This document shows positions 34,801 to 45,515 of a DNA stretch of 64,000 nucleotides, piece by piece. The number at the start of each line of letters is the position of its first letter. Within the stretch, counting starts at the first letter, position 1. Below the pieces are notes generated by a model. It was not told the origin of the DNA. It was given only the letters and a program-made list of their open reading frames with translations, and did not search any database. Both the position numbers and the translations under genes were made by a program. Source of the DNA: Hamiltosporidium tvaerminnensis (Eukaryota > Microsporidia > Dubosqiidae); assembly GCA_022605425.2 (NCBI GenBank), contig CM061247.1:1103501-1167500 (forward strand), read 5' to 3'.

Positions 34801-35500
34801 TAGCAGCTGGCCGGAAAAAAATATAAACGAAAAAATTGTTTTGAAACCTCCGAAAGAAGTCTATACCGCTTTATAATTTTATAATGGTACACTAACGCAA
34901 CAGTTCAATGATTGATGCTTAAAAATTATAGTCTAGTATGAAACTACATATTGGATCATTAAAATCCTTTGTTTTTTTAATAATTTAACCTCCTAGCTAA
35001 AAACGAAACAAATATCGGAAAGTACATTAGGTGGTAAAAATGTTCTTAAAGTTTATAAAAGTGACAATAATGAAGAGATTTAAGCCAGAAATAATACATG
35101 TTGAAATACTGTTACACTTCTTGAACCATTCAGTGTTAAAAAATCCAAGAAAAACTTGCCGAAAAAAAGGTGTTTCAATATTTGTTAAATATGTAACGCC
35201 TAAACTAAACAAAAAAATCAAATGAGTTGTTTCTACAGGGCGAGGTGCAAGAAATATCTAAATATATTTTTTAATACGCAAATTAGGCAACGAACTATCA
35301 TTTTAAACCATTTCAGCATCTGTCTTATCACTTCTCAAAGCGAGATAATACAATTATTTTGTCTTAGTAAAGAACATAATATATTTCTGGCCAAGAATAC
35401 AAAGAAAGTCTATAGCTATTCGTAATTCACTTTGAAAAAATCTGATGGAATTTAATTTAAAGTAACAAATGCTTTACGCTTTAAATTTTTTTTAAAAAAA
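31880..35500. other. Decayed region with transposon-like coding remnants
   Basis: No intact gene. Coding-like plus-strand fragments with many stops occur at about 32440-33000, 33100-33870 (slightly richer in G+C) and 34200-34700 (for example R-P-I-T-Y-M-Y-N-L-K-N-Q-Y-K-V-F-Y). I cannot assign a family. Two complementary 64-codon frames at 35027-35225 are each other's shadows. Confidence 0.35.
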
Positions 35501-35839
35501 ACAATAAATATTAGCTTGAAGAGCCGCACCTCACCTAAACCGGCAACTGCTAATAAACGCATATTACAGACATAATAATCTTATGCTAAACAAAATGCGT
35601 ATAAATATGAGAAGAAAAGATTAAAGGATTAGAAATGCAAACCAGCTAACTTATTTAGCGAAATAGAACATAAAAATTGCATTCACTGATATATATGAAG
35701 GAATAAATTCGTTACGTGGTGTTGGTGACTTTACAAGCTGATTAATGAAGGAATTTTATGCAAAAATGAAACAATGCTCAGCAACTTCGGGATCAAATGT
35801 ATTCTGGGAAGAAGATGATTTACGTCAATATTGGGATTG

Positions 35840-35847
35840 GTCTAGAG
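35840..35847 (+). repeat. Left target-site duplication of the MITE
   Basis: GTCTAGAG, identical to 36037-36044. Confidence 0.9.
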
Positions 35848-36036
35848 CAGTGGTTCTTAACTTTTTAGGTGACCTGCACCCCTCCCCCAATTCAAAGGTG
35901 CTTTGGTTTTGTCCAAATTTGTTTTTTTTTTAAAAAATATACATATTGTCTATCTTTGTATGGGTTTAAGCCTTTGATAGGGGCTTATGTTGAATCCTTA
36001 AAAATACCTTCCCGCACCCCCGGTTAAGAACCGCTA
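35848..36036 (+). mobile_element. 189-bp hAT-type MITE with terminal inverted repeats
   Basis: The left end is CAGTGGTTCTTAAC and the right end, read inward, is TAGCGGTTCTTAAC: 12 of 14 match. Ends of the CAGTGGTTCTTAAC type are typical of hAT-superfamily elements in animals. The element is flanked by perfect 8-bp duplications, as hAT transposases make. It encodes no protein. Confidence 0.9.
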
Positions 36037-36044
36037 GTCTAGAG
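36037..36044 (+). repeat. Right target-site duplication of the MITE
   Basis: GTCTAGAG, identical to 35840-35847. Confidence 0.9.
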
Positions 36045-36978
36045 AGATGATAAATCACTTGGCGAAGAGATATGGGTAAATGCTTGGAGATGACTAGATT
36101 AAGCGTATAGCTAAAAGGTTTGAAGCATAAAGGCCGTCGATTGAGAATAGTTTAAATATATTTTTTAAAGAACTTTAGATTCACTCTTTTTAAGAAATTG
36201 TTGAAAACGAATATTCGAAGTTAGAGTGGACACCTGGATTGTTTCTGATATAAAACCTCAAAATAATACACAGGGAAAATATATTTTAGATAAGATAAAA
36301 AGCAAGAAATGCATATTGAAGCAGCATTCCCTTTGCGATATTTATAACCTAGTGACAACTAGAAATAAGAAGAAGTATAATATATTGGACAGAGAGTCGC
36401 TTCTTAGTAATAAATTTTCCAAGGATAAAATTTCTTATTTGATTGCCTAGAATGGTATTATGAAAATAGACTATAAGATCTATTTTAAAAGACTAAAGGT
36501 ATCAATGAACATAAAGACATACTTTTAGTTTAAAGAACATAAAAAGATAGTCAAAACATATTACTTTGAACGACGTAAAGCATTTGAATGTGAACTTAAT
36601 GACGAAGAATACCGAGGAAGGAACTTGTTATGTGATATTGAGGTAGAGGAATAGGTAGCCTATACCTCTTTTGAGGCGATTGGAGAATGAACAAAATGTT
36701 TTAAACAATTTATTATAAAATGTTTAAAAAAATATTTCAGAAGGTGTAATCATAGTAACCGTTTCGAAAATAAACACAATGTAACTTCTGATTTAGAAAA
36801 GGAATAAAAATGGTTAAAAAAAGTATCTAACGGCAGAATTATTATTAATCCAGATTTAAATAAATTAGAATATTTTCATTTTCTACTAGTTAATTTTGGT
36901 TATTGGTTAGTACAGCATGTCCTAGAAAATGAATTTTTAGAAATTTAATTTTTTTAAAAATATATTAAATGTCACATA

Positions 36979-36982
36979 CCCC
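36979..36982 (+). promoter_or_regulatory. CCCC motif upstream of the third LRR gene
   Basis: CCCC lies 18 nt before the ATG at 37001. Confidence 0.45.
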
Positions 36983-37000
36983 TTCGAAAATATAAGCAAT

Positions 37001-39361
37001 ATGTTTACAAGTGGCAAAAATAATCCGAATCTTAATATTAAATTGGCTTATATTCTAATTAGTAGATTGAATTTTTGTATTTTATTTGAGTCTTCTCTTG
37101 CACATAAATTTACATATAGTTTTAAACGAAATGAAAATTTTGAAATTTTATTCTTTCTAGAAGATACAAAGGAGATGAATATAAACACTGCGTTAGATTA
37201 CAAAGATAGTATAAAAATATTTTTTGATATTAATTATAAATTTAAAAACGAAAAAATGCATGTTTATACGTACAAAAAAGAAAATTTTATTTGCTTTGGG
37301 CTTTTTGACAACTTTCTATCTCCGAATTCATCAGAAAACGCTTTCAAAAATGGAATTATTGAATGCAACTTTGAATTATCGTATTTTTTACGAATATCTA
37401 ATGATATAATAGAAATTCCTTCTAAGTGGCCTAATTATGATTTTAAATCTTTTTTGCAAATTTTGACAAGTTTCAAGGTAATAGAAAATAAGAGACTACT
37501 TAAATATCTTCAAGTTATAATTTTTAATAATTTAATGCAAAGAAAGAATTCCGTATCTAATAACAGGGATTTCGAGTTAAAAGAAGTATTTGGATCATGT
37601 TTTTTTTCTAAAATAGATATTTCCATCAAAAAATTATTTATTATAGCATATTTAAATGTACTAATGATTGAATCTGCAATTAAAGACGGGAATTTAATTT
37701 TAATGAATAGCGTCAATGATTATGTCGATTCATATTTATTTAATGAACATATTCCATATGGAAATATATTAGTTAATGATTTTAAGATTTTTTGTGCCCT
37801 AGAAACAGTCCTAGAAAATGCATATATGTGCGATATATTTCATGTTCTATTGTCACAAATAAATATTAAATCATTAATATTCGACGCTTACCGAGGATTT
37901 GAAATTACGGATATCAAATTTAAATTTCATATTGTTTCTAGCATGGTTTTCAAATCGATTATCATTTCGAATTTTAAAAATATATCATTAGAATTTTTAA
38001 ATCAACTTTGTATGTATATTGAAGAACAGATAGAATTCTTTACCATAAAAGAGTCAACCATTTCTCAATGCACACTCGATTTATTCTTTAAGAAAAAAAA
38101 ACTTCTAGGTTTGAAATTAAACAATGTTACTTCAATCGAAAATACATATTTAATCGACGAACATATCCATTTGAGTTCGACATTAAAATATATTGATTTC
38201 AATTCTATTGATATAAGTCCTACCTGGTGGATGAATTTTTTTCAAAAAGCACAATTTTGTAAAATTATACTTACCTTCTGTACTGTTATAGCTCAAAAAA
38301 ACTTTCTAGATAAGTTATATCGATATAAATTGTATCAAAGTGTTTTGCATTTCGAAATTATGTTTTTTAAATATGAAATATCTTCGAACTTTTGTAATTC
38401 TTTAACATATTTTTTAAATTTGAAGACTTTGAAGCTCAGGGGTTATCAAACAGTGTATAGAACGGAAATTTTTCTTTTCAAGGCTATTGAAGGGCTAAAA
38501 GGATTGGAATTTTTAGACGTGCAAAAATTCAATTTTTATTTAGGATCGTATAATTTTCTGTTGAGAAATCATGAAATTAAAGTATTGCGACTAACTAAAA
38601 ATTTGTTATACAGCGAAAATAGAATCGTGTGTTCTTTTAATGGCCTTGAATCTCTAACCGAACTTCATCTGGTAAAAATGAATGTTTCCCGATCCAATTT
38701 GATAGGAATATTTAGGATTAAAAATCTAGAAAAATTGTGTATAAAATCATGTACATTTGAGACAAACACGAACGAAAATTTACTTGATTTTGTGTCAAAT
38801 AATATAAAACTATTAGATTTCGACGGATCAAGGTTGGAAAATATTAAAGACATAAATTTTTTGAGTAAAATCAAATTTATAGAATATCTGAATTTACCTG
38901 GTCATATGTTACCACCTGGATATTTGTCAGAATTAAGTTTTCATTGCAATTCAAGTCTTAAAACACTTCATTATGAGTTCGGAACACTTAATTCTAAAGA
39001 TTTAAGTAGAATAGAAAAACTTGAGATGTTGGAAGAATTAAATATTTCAGAATCTAAATTCTGTGAAAGTAATTTTTACAGAATAGGCAATGATTGCAAA
39101 TTTTTTAATTCATTAAAGGTCCTAAATTTATGGTTTGTTGAAATGCACATAGAAGATCTTAAATATTTAAAAAATTTTAGAAGACTGATAAAATTATCAT
39201 TGTCTATGTCTGGTTTAGATTTAATTGCTCTTCAAAGTTCTTTAAATTGTATTTCATTAAGAGATTTTTCAACTAGTACAAGCACTTTGGCACATAACCC
39301 TGAAAAAATAGTTAATTTTTTGAAGGAAAAGGCAATAAATTTGCAACTATCAAATTTTTAA
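37001..39361 (+). CDS. Secreted-type leucine-rich-repeat protein (786 aa)
   Basis: The frame is intact. Residues 15-33 are hydrophobic (I-K-L-A-Y-I-L-I-S-R-L-N-F-C-I-L-F-E), consistent with a signal peptide or anchor. The N-terminal third is shared with the paralogue at 28827-31177 (F-T-Y-S-F-K-R-N, V-Y-T-Y-K-K, C-N-F-E-L-S-Y). From about residue 300 to the end are irregular LRRs such as L-N-L-K-T-L-K-L-R-G-Y, L-E-F-L-D-V-Q-K-F and L-K-V-L-N-L-W-F-V. The two paralogues lie 6 kb apart on the same strand, with TE debris between them, which suggests an old tandem duplication. The likely role is a secreted or surface protein of an expanded microsporidian family; ligand and host target are unknown. 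Confidence 0.88.
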   Translation: MFTSGKNNPNLNIKLAYILISRLNFCILFESSLAHKFTYSFKRNENFEILFFLEDTKEMNINTALDYKDSIKIFFDINYKFKNEKMHVYTYKKENFICFGLFDNFLSPNSSENAFKNGIIECNFELSYFLRISNDIIEIPSKWPNYDFKSFLQILTSFKVIENKRLLKYLQVIIFNNLMQRKNSVSNNRDFELKEVFGSCFFSKIDISIKKLFIIAYLNVLMIESAIKDGNLILMNSVNDYVDSYLFNEHIPYGNILVNDFKIFCALETVLENAYMCDIFHVLLSQINIKSLIFDAYRGFEITDIKFKFHIVSSMVFKSIIISNFKNISLEFLNQLCMYIEEQIEFFTIKESTISQCTLDLFFKKKKLLGLKLNNVTSIENTYLIDEHIHLSSTLKYIDFNSIDISPTWWMNFFQKAQFCKIILTFCTVIAQKNFLDKLYRYKLYQSVLHFEIMFFKYEISSNFCNSLTYFLNLKTLKLRGYQTVYRTEIFLFKAIEGLKGLEFLDVQKFNFYLGSYNFLLRNHEIKVLRLTKNLLYSENRIVCSFNGLESLTELHLVKMNVSRSNLIGIFRIKNLEKLCIKSCTFETNTNENLLDFVSNNIKLLDFDGSRLENIKDINFLSKIKFIEYLNLPGHMLPPGYLSELSFHCNSSLKTLHYEFGTLNSKDLSRIEKLEMLEELNISESKFCESNFYRIGNDCKFFNSLKVLNLWFVEMHIEDLKYLKNFRRLIKLSLSMSGLDLIALQSSLNCISLRDFSTSTSTLAHNPEKIVNFLKEKAINLQLSNF

Positions 39362-39625
39362 AACAAAAAGTTTCTCATATCTTCATGTATAATAGTTTGT
39401 TCTAATGGTTATAAAAAAACTCAAATGATTTAATAAAAAAAATACCGTTTAGAACGACCAGCCAGTATATATTTTTATGGCCTTTGATTACATAATTGTT
39501 AATTTTCACATATCTCTAGGCAATTTTCATTTTTATTTTCATTATGATTTGGAGACTGTGATACTTGCTTAGAAATTTTTATAATATATTCTTTAACATA
39601 ATGAAATATATATTTTATAAAGAAC

Positions 39626-40345
39626 TAGCTTACTCACCGCGTTTCTGCAATAATAAAAGAGCGTAGATTCAAGTATAATAAAAATAGAAACATATAATAA
39701 TTTATTTACTTGAATAGTATTTATTTATTTATTTTTGAGTACTTTTGAACATTAATATCCTTTGCTTTGTTCTAGTGTTTATACGAAAAAATCAAAAAAG
39801 ATTTTCACGAATGAAGTGGCTACTTAGAGTAATGATGTGTAAAGCACATTTTAACAAAATATATTCTACACACTGCAGCGTTTATTCTTGTGCATTTTAT
39901 TGCCTTTCCAAGGGTGAGTCGTAAATAAACTTACACTTTTAACTGGTTAATACGTTGGAACAGTTGAAATGAGTGGAATCAGTAAACTCTCGCTTTAATA
40001 CATGTATATTAGCACCCTTTGATTCATTCCACTTTATAAATAACACCCTATTCTATTTCTCCGTATCACTAACCCCCTTTAATAATAAACAATCTATGTT
40101 AACACCCCGTTGACCTAATATAAATTTAGTAACACTCTTTGGTGCGTTACATTATCAAATAAAACCCACAAGACATTAGGCATTATATTAACACCATTTA
40201 ACATACTACGCTATATATTAGCACCTTTTAATAAAAATCCCATAATAAACCATTTAGTTAATCAACCTCACAATGAAAATAAACCCCTTTATCTATTTTC
40301 TTTAAACACACATGCGTGCATTTTCATATATTTTGATAAATAAAA
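39626..40345 (+). repeat. Dispersed repeat R2, copy 2
   Basis: This is the direct copy of 23479-24240: same start (CTAGCTTACTCACCGCG), same middle blocks and same decayed 30-bp array, with substitutions and small indels throughout. It lies immediately left of the repeat at 40376-41300. Confidence 0.8.
40010..40225. repeat. Degenerate 30-bp array inside repeat R2 copy 2
   Basis: TAACACCC-like cores begin at 40010, 40041, 40070, 40100, 40130, 40190 and 40219 (spacings 31, 29, 30, 30, 60, 29). The periodicity of the PIKK arrays is kept although the sequence has decayed. Confidence 0.8.
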
Positions 40346-40375
40346 GATGTTGTCATGAATATAATCCAGAAATGT

Positions 40376-41300
40376 CTCGAAAACGACGAAGACTCACCTC
40401 GAAATGTTTAATTGGTTAAAACACCACAAGAAACCAATAACAAGGCTCCAATTAAGAGATTTCTTTTTTTATTTATTAATAAAATTTGCACAATCAAAAA
40501 TAGGGAGTAGAACTGAACATAAAACAATTAAAAAGATTCTATTGGTTCAAAAAAATATTTAAGATAAAATTCGTAAATTTTTTTTATACATTATAATATG
40601 TAGAGAGAATAACATAAAATATGTTTTGTTTATTTTTCTTCTACTGTTATTATATAAAAAATTAAATCACTTTGTTAAGATTTCTTTTTAAGAACTTACA
40701 ATTACAAAAAAATGTATGATAAGATTGATGCTTTTCTACCGTTCTTCTATATAATATATTTATATTCTCAATAATAATTACACAACTCAATTTTGCTTGA
40801 ATAGCTTTAGTAAACTTTATACTCGATTAAATTAAAAATTTTGGGTAAAAATGTATACGAATTTATAAGATTAGATACCAATACAATATATCTTTAAAAA
40901 AACAAGTTTTTTCAGACAAAGAAAGTTCTTCGAATAGATGGATACCAACGATAAGCAGGCAAAATGGATGAAAATAAATGGTAATTTGGATTGTGCAAAA
41001 AAATAATTGGTTGAAACTCTATAAATTTAAAACTCATAAAAACATAATAGAGAAAAATGAGATAAGTAAAATATATTTTGAAATTTTATGTATAATTACC
41101 CAAGGACCGTCAAAAATACGGATTTAAAGGAATTAGAATCACCAGTAAACGAATTATAAATGGTTATAAAGGCCTGGATAATTTGATAAACTCTTATGGG
41201 CAAAATAATTATGTTTAAGAAGATAATTTACTGTGTTTTTATTTTTTTGTTAATTGTAAAATTAAGTTCGTTTTCACGAGCTTAACAGCTATTAATGTAT
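40376..41300 (+). repeat. Dispersed repeat, inverted partner of 21030-21960
   Basis: See 21030-21960. Here CACCTCGAAATGTTTAATTGG begins near 40397, and the match runs to AAGTTCGTTTTCACGAGCTTA near 41270. It contains short coding-like pieces but no intact frame. Confidence 0.75.
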
Positions 41301-41639
41301 AAAAGTGTATTGGAAATAAAGAGGTGCATTGTGGGCCATGAAATAAATTACCGGAATTAGATTTTTTGAAATATTTATTTTATTTAAAAAAAATGATTTT
41401 AATTTATCCTCAAAAAGGGCAAATTATTTGAAAAAAAAATTTGATAAATTTTTTAATGCTTTTTTGATAATATTTTAATAAATTAAGAATTTAAAAAACC
41501 TTACCATTTATTACTCATGAATTTTTTTTATTTTTTTACTTGTTCTGCATTCATCCGGTTGAATTTTTTAAGTGCCATAAATATTTAGAATATTCATTTA
41601 GATTTCATAAATATAAGATGTACGGAGGAAATCTCAATA

Positions 41640-41960
41640 GTTTTTGATTATGCGAAGAATAGACATCTTTTGGGGGTATTTAAATGAAAAAAAACCGAGT
41701 TAAGAAATGGCATGGTTGACCATCTTGGTGAACTAAAGTATGTTCACATACCAAATGAAAACATAATGCAAAAAATATATGTAGATGAAATAAATAAAGG
41801 AAAGGAAGATATCAATAAAAAAAGACACTAAAATGGAAGCTGAAAAATGAATCCAAAAAAGTAGATCAGGATCAAAATAAATCCAAAAAAGAAGAACCGG
41901 ATCAATATAAAAATGGGAATATAATAGAATCAAGCTTGTTTGTGCAATATAAAAGGGTTA
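41640..41960 (+). pseudogene. 5' remnant of a dead LRR-type gene
   Basis: Broken coding-like sequence (L-G-E-L-K-Y-V-H-I-P-N-E-N-I; later N-I-I-E-S-S-L-F-V-Q-Y) runs up to the left end of the transposon. Polar composition resembles the N-terminal region of the LRR protein at 18356-20986. Joining it with the part right of the transposon is inference. Confidence 0.35.
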
Positions 41961-41977
41961 TTATATTACATCGCGAA

Positions 41978-42152
41978 GGGTTTTTCGATCAATATCATAA
42001 TCCTTGCAATCGATATAAGAATTTTTCGATCAATATCAAAATTTGTCAATTAATATCATAATCCTTGCAATCAATATCATAATTGTTTCAATTAATATCA
42101 TAATCCTTGCAATCAATATAACAATTATTTTTAAAAAATAAAATTTTAAATA
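41978..42152 (+). repeat. Left terminal inverted repeat of the transposon
   Basis: It is built from near-copies of ATCAATATCATAATCCTTGCA in tandem (four here, with variants) and ends in TTTTTAAAAAATAAAA. Confidence 0.8.
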
Positions 42153-42229
42153 GTACATGAGATTTATTATTTTAAAATCACTTGCCCTACTTCAGCCTTT
42201 TGCAAATACCCTAACTTTTTACGGTAAAA

Positions 42230-43170
42230 AGAACTACAATGTTCTTCCTATCTCATTAAATTTTTCACAAATTGATATTCTCAACTGAGGCTCAGTACGA
42301 GCACCACCTCGAACTACTTTATTTTTCCTGACTGAAAATACATTCTCAATTGGATCAAGAAATGGAGATTAAGGTGGTAGATATTTTATTCGAATACGAA
42401 GCAATTTCCTCATCATCATTCAATCCACGATATTGATGAATTCTCGCATTGTCTATTACAAATATTGGAGTCAAAATTCCTTGCCGTTAACAACTTTCAT
42501 TAATCTCCTTAATGGATAATTCCAAATCCTCATCATTTACGGCCCTCTCATGAATCTTATGGTATATCATACCATATTTGTTCATTACCGCGACTACTGA
42601 AATATTTCTACTTCGGGCTTCTGTTACAGATAGATATGCAGACTCACCTCTCATATGACGACATCTGCTGGGACGTGTTACTAGGACAAACCTAACTTCA
42701 TCTAAAAAGACAAAGTTTTTGTCATCGTTATCAACCTCCAACTCACGAAAACAAGTTGCGTAATTGGTTCTTAAGTCAATTGTCGAAAGTTTATTTCTAC
42801 GCTCAGGCGCTAATGTTACGCGCTTTAGAGTTTAATGGAACTTTCTGGTGCGCGATCAATTGTACTAGTTGACACATTGACATTTAATGTACATTTGGCC
42901 TATTCTGCCAGCTCATACAGGGTTTTTGTACACTCCAAATCAACATAGGTTTGTAGGCTCTCTTTTATTTCCAAAGTTAACTTCGAGCGCCTATCACTAA
43001 CTCTTTTCTCGACAAATACTAAGCCGGTTGTTTAACTATCGTCTAACGATACTATTAACAGTCTGGTAATTTATTCGATACATCGAGGCAATTTCGGACA
43101 TAGAATAGCCTTCTAATGTCGTTTCAATTATGCGTTCTTGATCATTTATAGAAACTTTTTGTTTTCTCAG
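42230..43170 (-). pseudogene. Decayed DDE transposase (Tc1/mariner / IS630-like)
   Basis: Read from 43170 down, a helix-turn-helix-like region (decayed) leads to the open stretch 42741-42487 with F-V-F-L-D-E-V (first catalytic Asp) and R-S-R-N-I-S-V-V-A-V-M. Next come V-I-D-N-A-R-I-H (second Asp, near 42450), a frameshift, then Y-L-P-P-stop-S-P-F-L-D-P-I-E-N-V (catalytic Glu, near 42345). Spacing between the second Asp and the Glu is about 34 residues, as in the DD34E group. A stop replaces the Tyr expected in the L-P-P-Y-S-P motif, and the N-terminal half is heavily broken, so it is inactive. Confidence 0.8.
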
Positions 43171-43363
43171 AAAGGAATGGTAGTTAGAAGGAGATTTTCA
43201 TCATGTGATCCCGATGTTTCGCAAGACACTTTAAAACATTGCCATTTCTGCACTCTTTACATTCCGGGGTTTCACCTACATGAAGATCATATTTGTTCTC
43301 GTAGTATTTTTACTGGAAAAATATTTTGACGGGTGTGTTTATTTTATAATGAATGAATTATTT

Positions 43364-43515
43364 TTCAAATTTTTATTTTTTAAAAATAATTACTATATTG
43401 ATTGCAAGGATTATGATATTGATCGAAAAATTATTGTATTGATTGCAAGGATTATGATATCGATCAAATAATTATTATATTGATTGCAAGGATTATTATA
43501 TTGATCAAAAAACCC
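43364..43515 (-). repeat. Right terminal inverted repeat of the transposon
   Basis: Reverse complement of the left end, with three near-copies of ATCAATATAATAATCCTTGCA. Confidence 0.8.
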
Positions 43516-43529
43516 TATAATTACCAAAA

Positions 43530-45515
43530 CGATTTCAATGTGAAGTTTGAGTATTTCGATGTATATATAAAAAATGAAAATTTTTTGAATACACCGATTT
43601 ACTTCGAACAAAGAATTTTAATGGATTTTTTTTGTATTTTTAGACTCGGTAATATGTTTTGAACTCATAAAATTTATAAATGGTCTTAGCTATGCGGATT
43701 TAATAACTATTTATGATTTTTATAAATTTCTACGTTCTGAAAATGCACTTGACTTTTCATTCGTCATTAATTCTTTGCTGAAGTATGGAATATATGGAAA
43801 GGTAAGGATATATGATTTCATAGTATTATTTGAAACACGTGATAAAAGTTTTTAAACTATGTTTTTTGGATATCTTTATTAGAATCTATGTAAGACCAAA
43901 ATATATTATTGGTTTCTAAATATTATGATTTAAGACTAGAAGCAACTCTTTCAAACAATCAAACCCAAGAAATACCAAACAATTTACACGATTGTAATGA
44001 GGAAATACAAAATTTAGAGAAAATTTACTACTTTAATTTAATTCTTGATAGAATCGTTTTATTACTTTTGCTTCAATTTTTTAATGACGATTCCATGAAA
44101 GAGTTATTTCTTTTATTGGTGAGTTTAGGGAATATACTGCATATTAAGATAATAGAGAGTAATGATACAGAATATTCCCCTAAAGGCGTATCTCAAATGA
44201 ATTATTTAGTTTCTTCTGTAAAAAATTCTAGTTTAAATACTACGAGTAGTATCATAACCGTATTATCTTATATTTCGAAGATCGTATTAAAGCTGGGTAT
44301 TTAAAAAGGAGTATTATCTATAATATTGAAATCTCGGATGTGTTACTCAATTCATTGAGTAAGTACTTCATTATAAAATGTTGAAGAATTTTATTCATAT
44401 ATTTTTCGCAAGCACCTTTGGATATAAATTATGATGAAAAATACACCATTATTGATTTTCAAAATGATTTATTGAATTCGAAAAAACTAATTATAAAAAG
44501 ATTAATTCTTAATTTTGAAAACAAAAACGTATTTTTTATATCTAAAGCAGAGGAACTTACGTTTCAAAGTTGTGAGCTAGGTGGAGTTAAATATTTAAGT
44601 GACTATGATTATTATAGCGATATTTTTCGTAGCTGCAAAAAAAATTATATTTCGAACTGTACGTTTGTTTTAAATTCTTCAAGATATTAATGCAATTTCA
44701 TGTTTAGAATTTATTTCAATGCAGAGAAAATGTAGGAGTGTCTATCTTCATGTGCGCAAATACGAAATTATTCTCGATAATTTTTATAATTAAAATATCT
44801 TAGACTTTTGCATTCGGGAAATTCTATCTCGGGTTTTTCTAATAAATTTAAAGCATGCTATCCATCAAAGGCTTTTGGATATAACTCTTTATGAAAAATC
44901 CAAATATGCTTTATTAGAGGAGATTCAATCAAATATAAACAAAACTTTAGAAGAACTACAATTGCGCTATGCTTATGGTTTTAAAAATGTATTTACTAAG
45001 CTTTTGAATTTTGAAAAACTTAAAATTTTAGACTTGTTTAATTTTAAAATCCTAGCAGATTCTTTTTTACAATTTTATGAAGTAATCTTTCTAAAAGTAT
45101 TGAAATTTTAGGTATAAGTAAATATCCATTCACTTCGGTTGAATATGGTATTTTTAATAGAATTCCAAATCTAAAAAACTTGGGCTTTCGTTCTTTTTTA
45201 TTAAATTTGAATTTGCATTTAATCTTTGGTGCTATATATCCTGACAGTATTATAGATGGCATTTATATTTGTGATTCTGAAATAAGCGGAGAAGATATAA
45301 AATATATTTCTACTTTAAAAGTAAAAGCGTTGATCTTGATACATACAAAAAATGCACTATCTGAAGTATCTAATAATTTATGTGATGATGTGATAAAGCA
45401 AACCTTGGATGGATTAAAAATAAAAGTCAACGTGAAAAAATCCGAAGCAGATAATTTTGATAAGAATAAATTTTTACGTTTTTTTGGAGGTCTGAAATAC
45501 TTTGATGTGGAGTAA
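43530..45515 (+). pseudogene. Dead LRR-type gene, main part
   Basis: Coding-like sequence continues in alternating frames: 43536-43662, 43660-43853 (F-E-L-I-K-F-I-N-G-L-S-Y-A-D-L), 43909-44304, 44305-44690, 44875-45110 and 45115-45515. There are at least four frameshifts or stops. LRR-type pieces include E-E-L-Q-L-R-Y-A-Y-G-F and L-K-I-L-D-L-F-N-F. Overall order (polar N-terminus, helical middle, C-terminal LRRs) resembles the protein at 18356-20986. The transposon at 41978-43515 abuts its left side. Confidence 0.6.

Larger units (their letters stand above)
35500..36950 (+). pseudogene. Unidentified dead gene, probably from a mobile element, split by a MITE
   Basis: Frame by frame, coding-like sequence runs from about 35550 to 36950 with many stops (TAG at 36448, 36526 and 36652 in one frame). 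Segments include V-F-W-E-E-D-D-L-R-Q-Y-W-D-W-S-R before the MITE and I-N-H-L-A-K-R-Y-G after it, then Y-Y-F-E-R-R-K-A-F-E-C-E-L-N-D-E. I recognise no domain. Confidence 0.4.
41978..43515 (-). mobile_element. Tc1/mariner-like DNA transposon with long repetitive inverted ends
   Basis: Imperfect terminal inverted repeats (41978-42152 and 43364-43515) flank a decayed DDE transposase on the minus strand. Outermost bases are GGGTTTTT. I could not define a TA target duplication with confidence. The element separates two parts of an LRR-type pseudogene. Confidence 0.75.

Noticed and set aside
35027-35225. Overlapping 64-codon frames on both strands
   Set aside because: They mirror each other, and neither has a start signal or motif.
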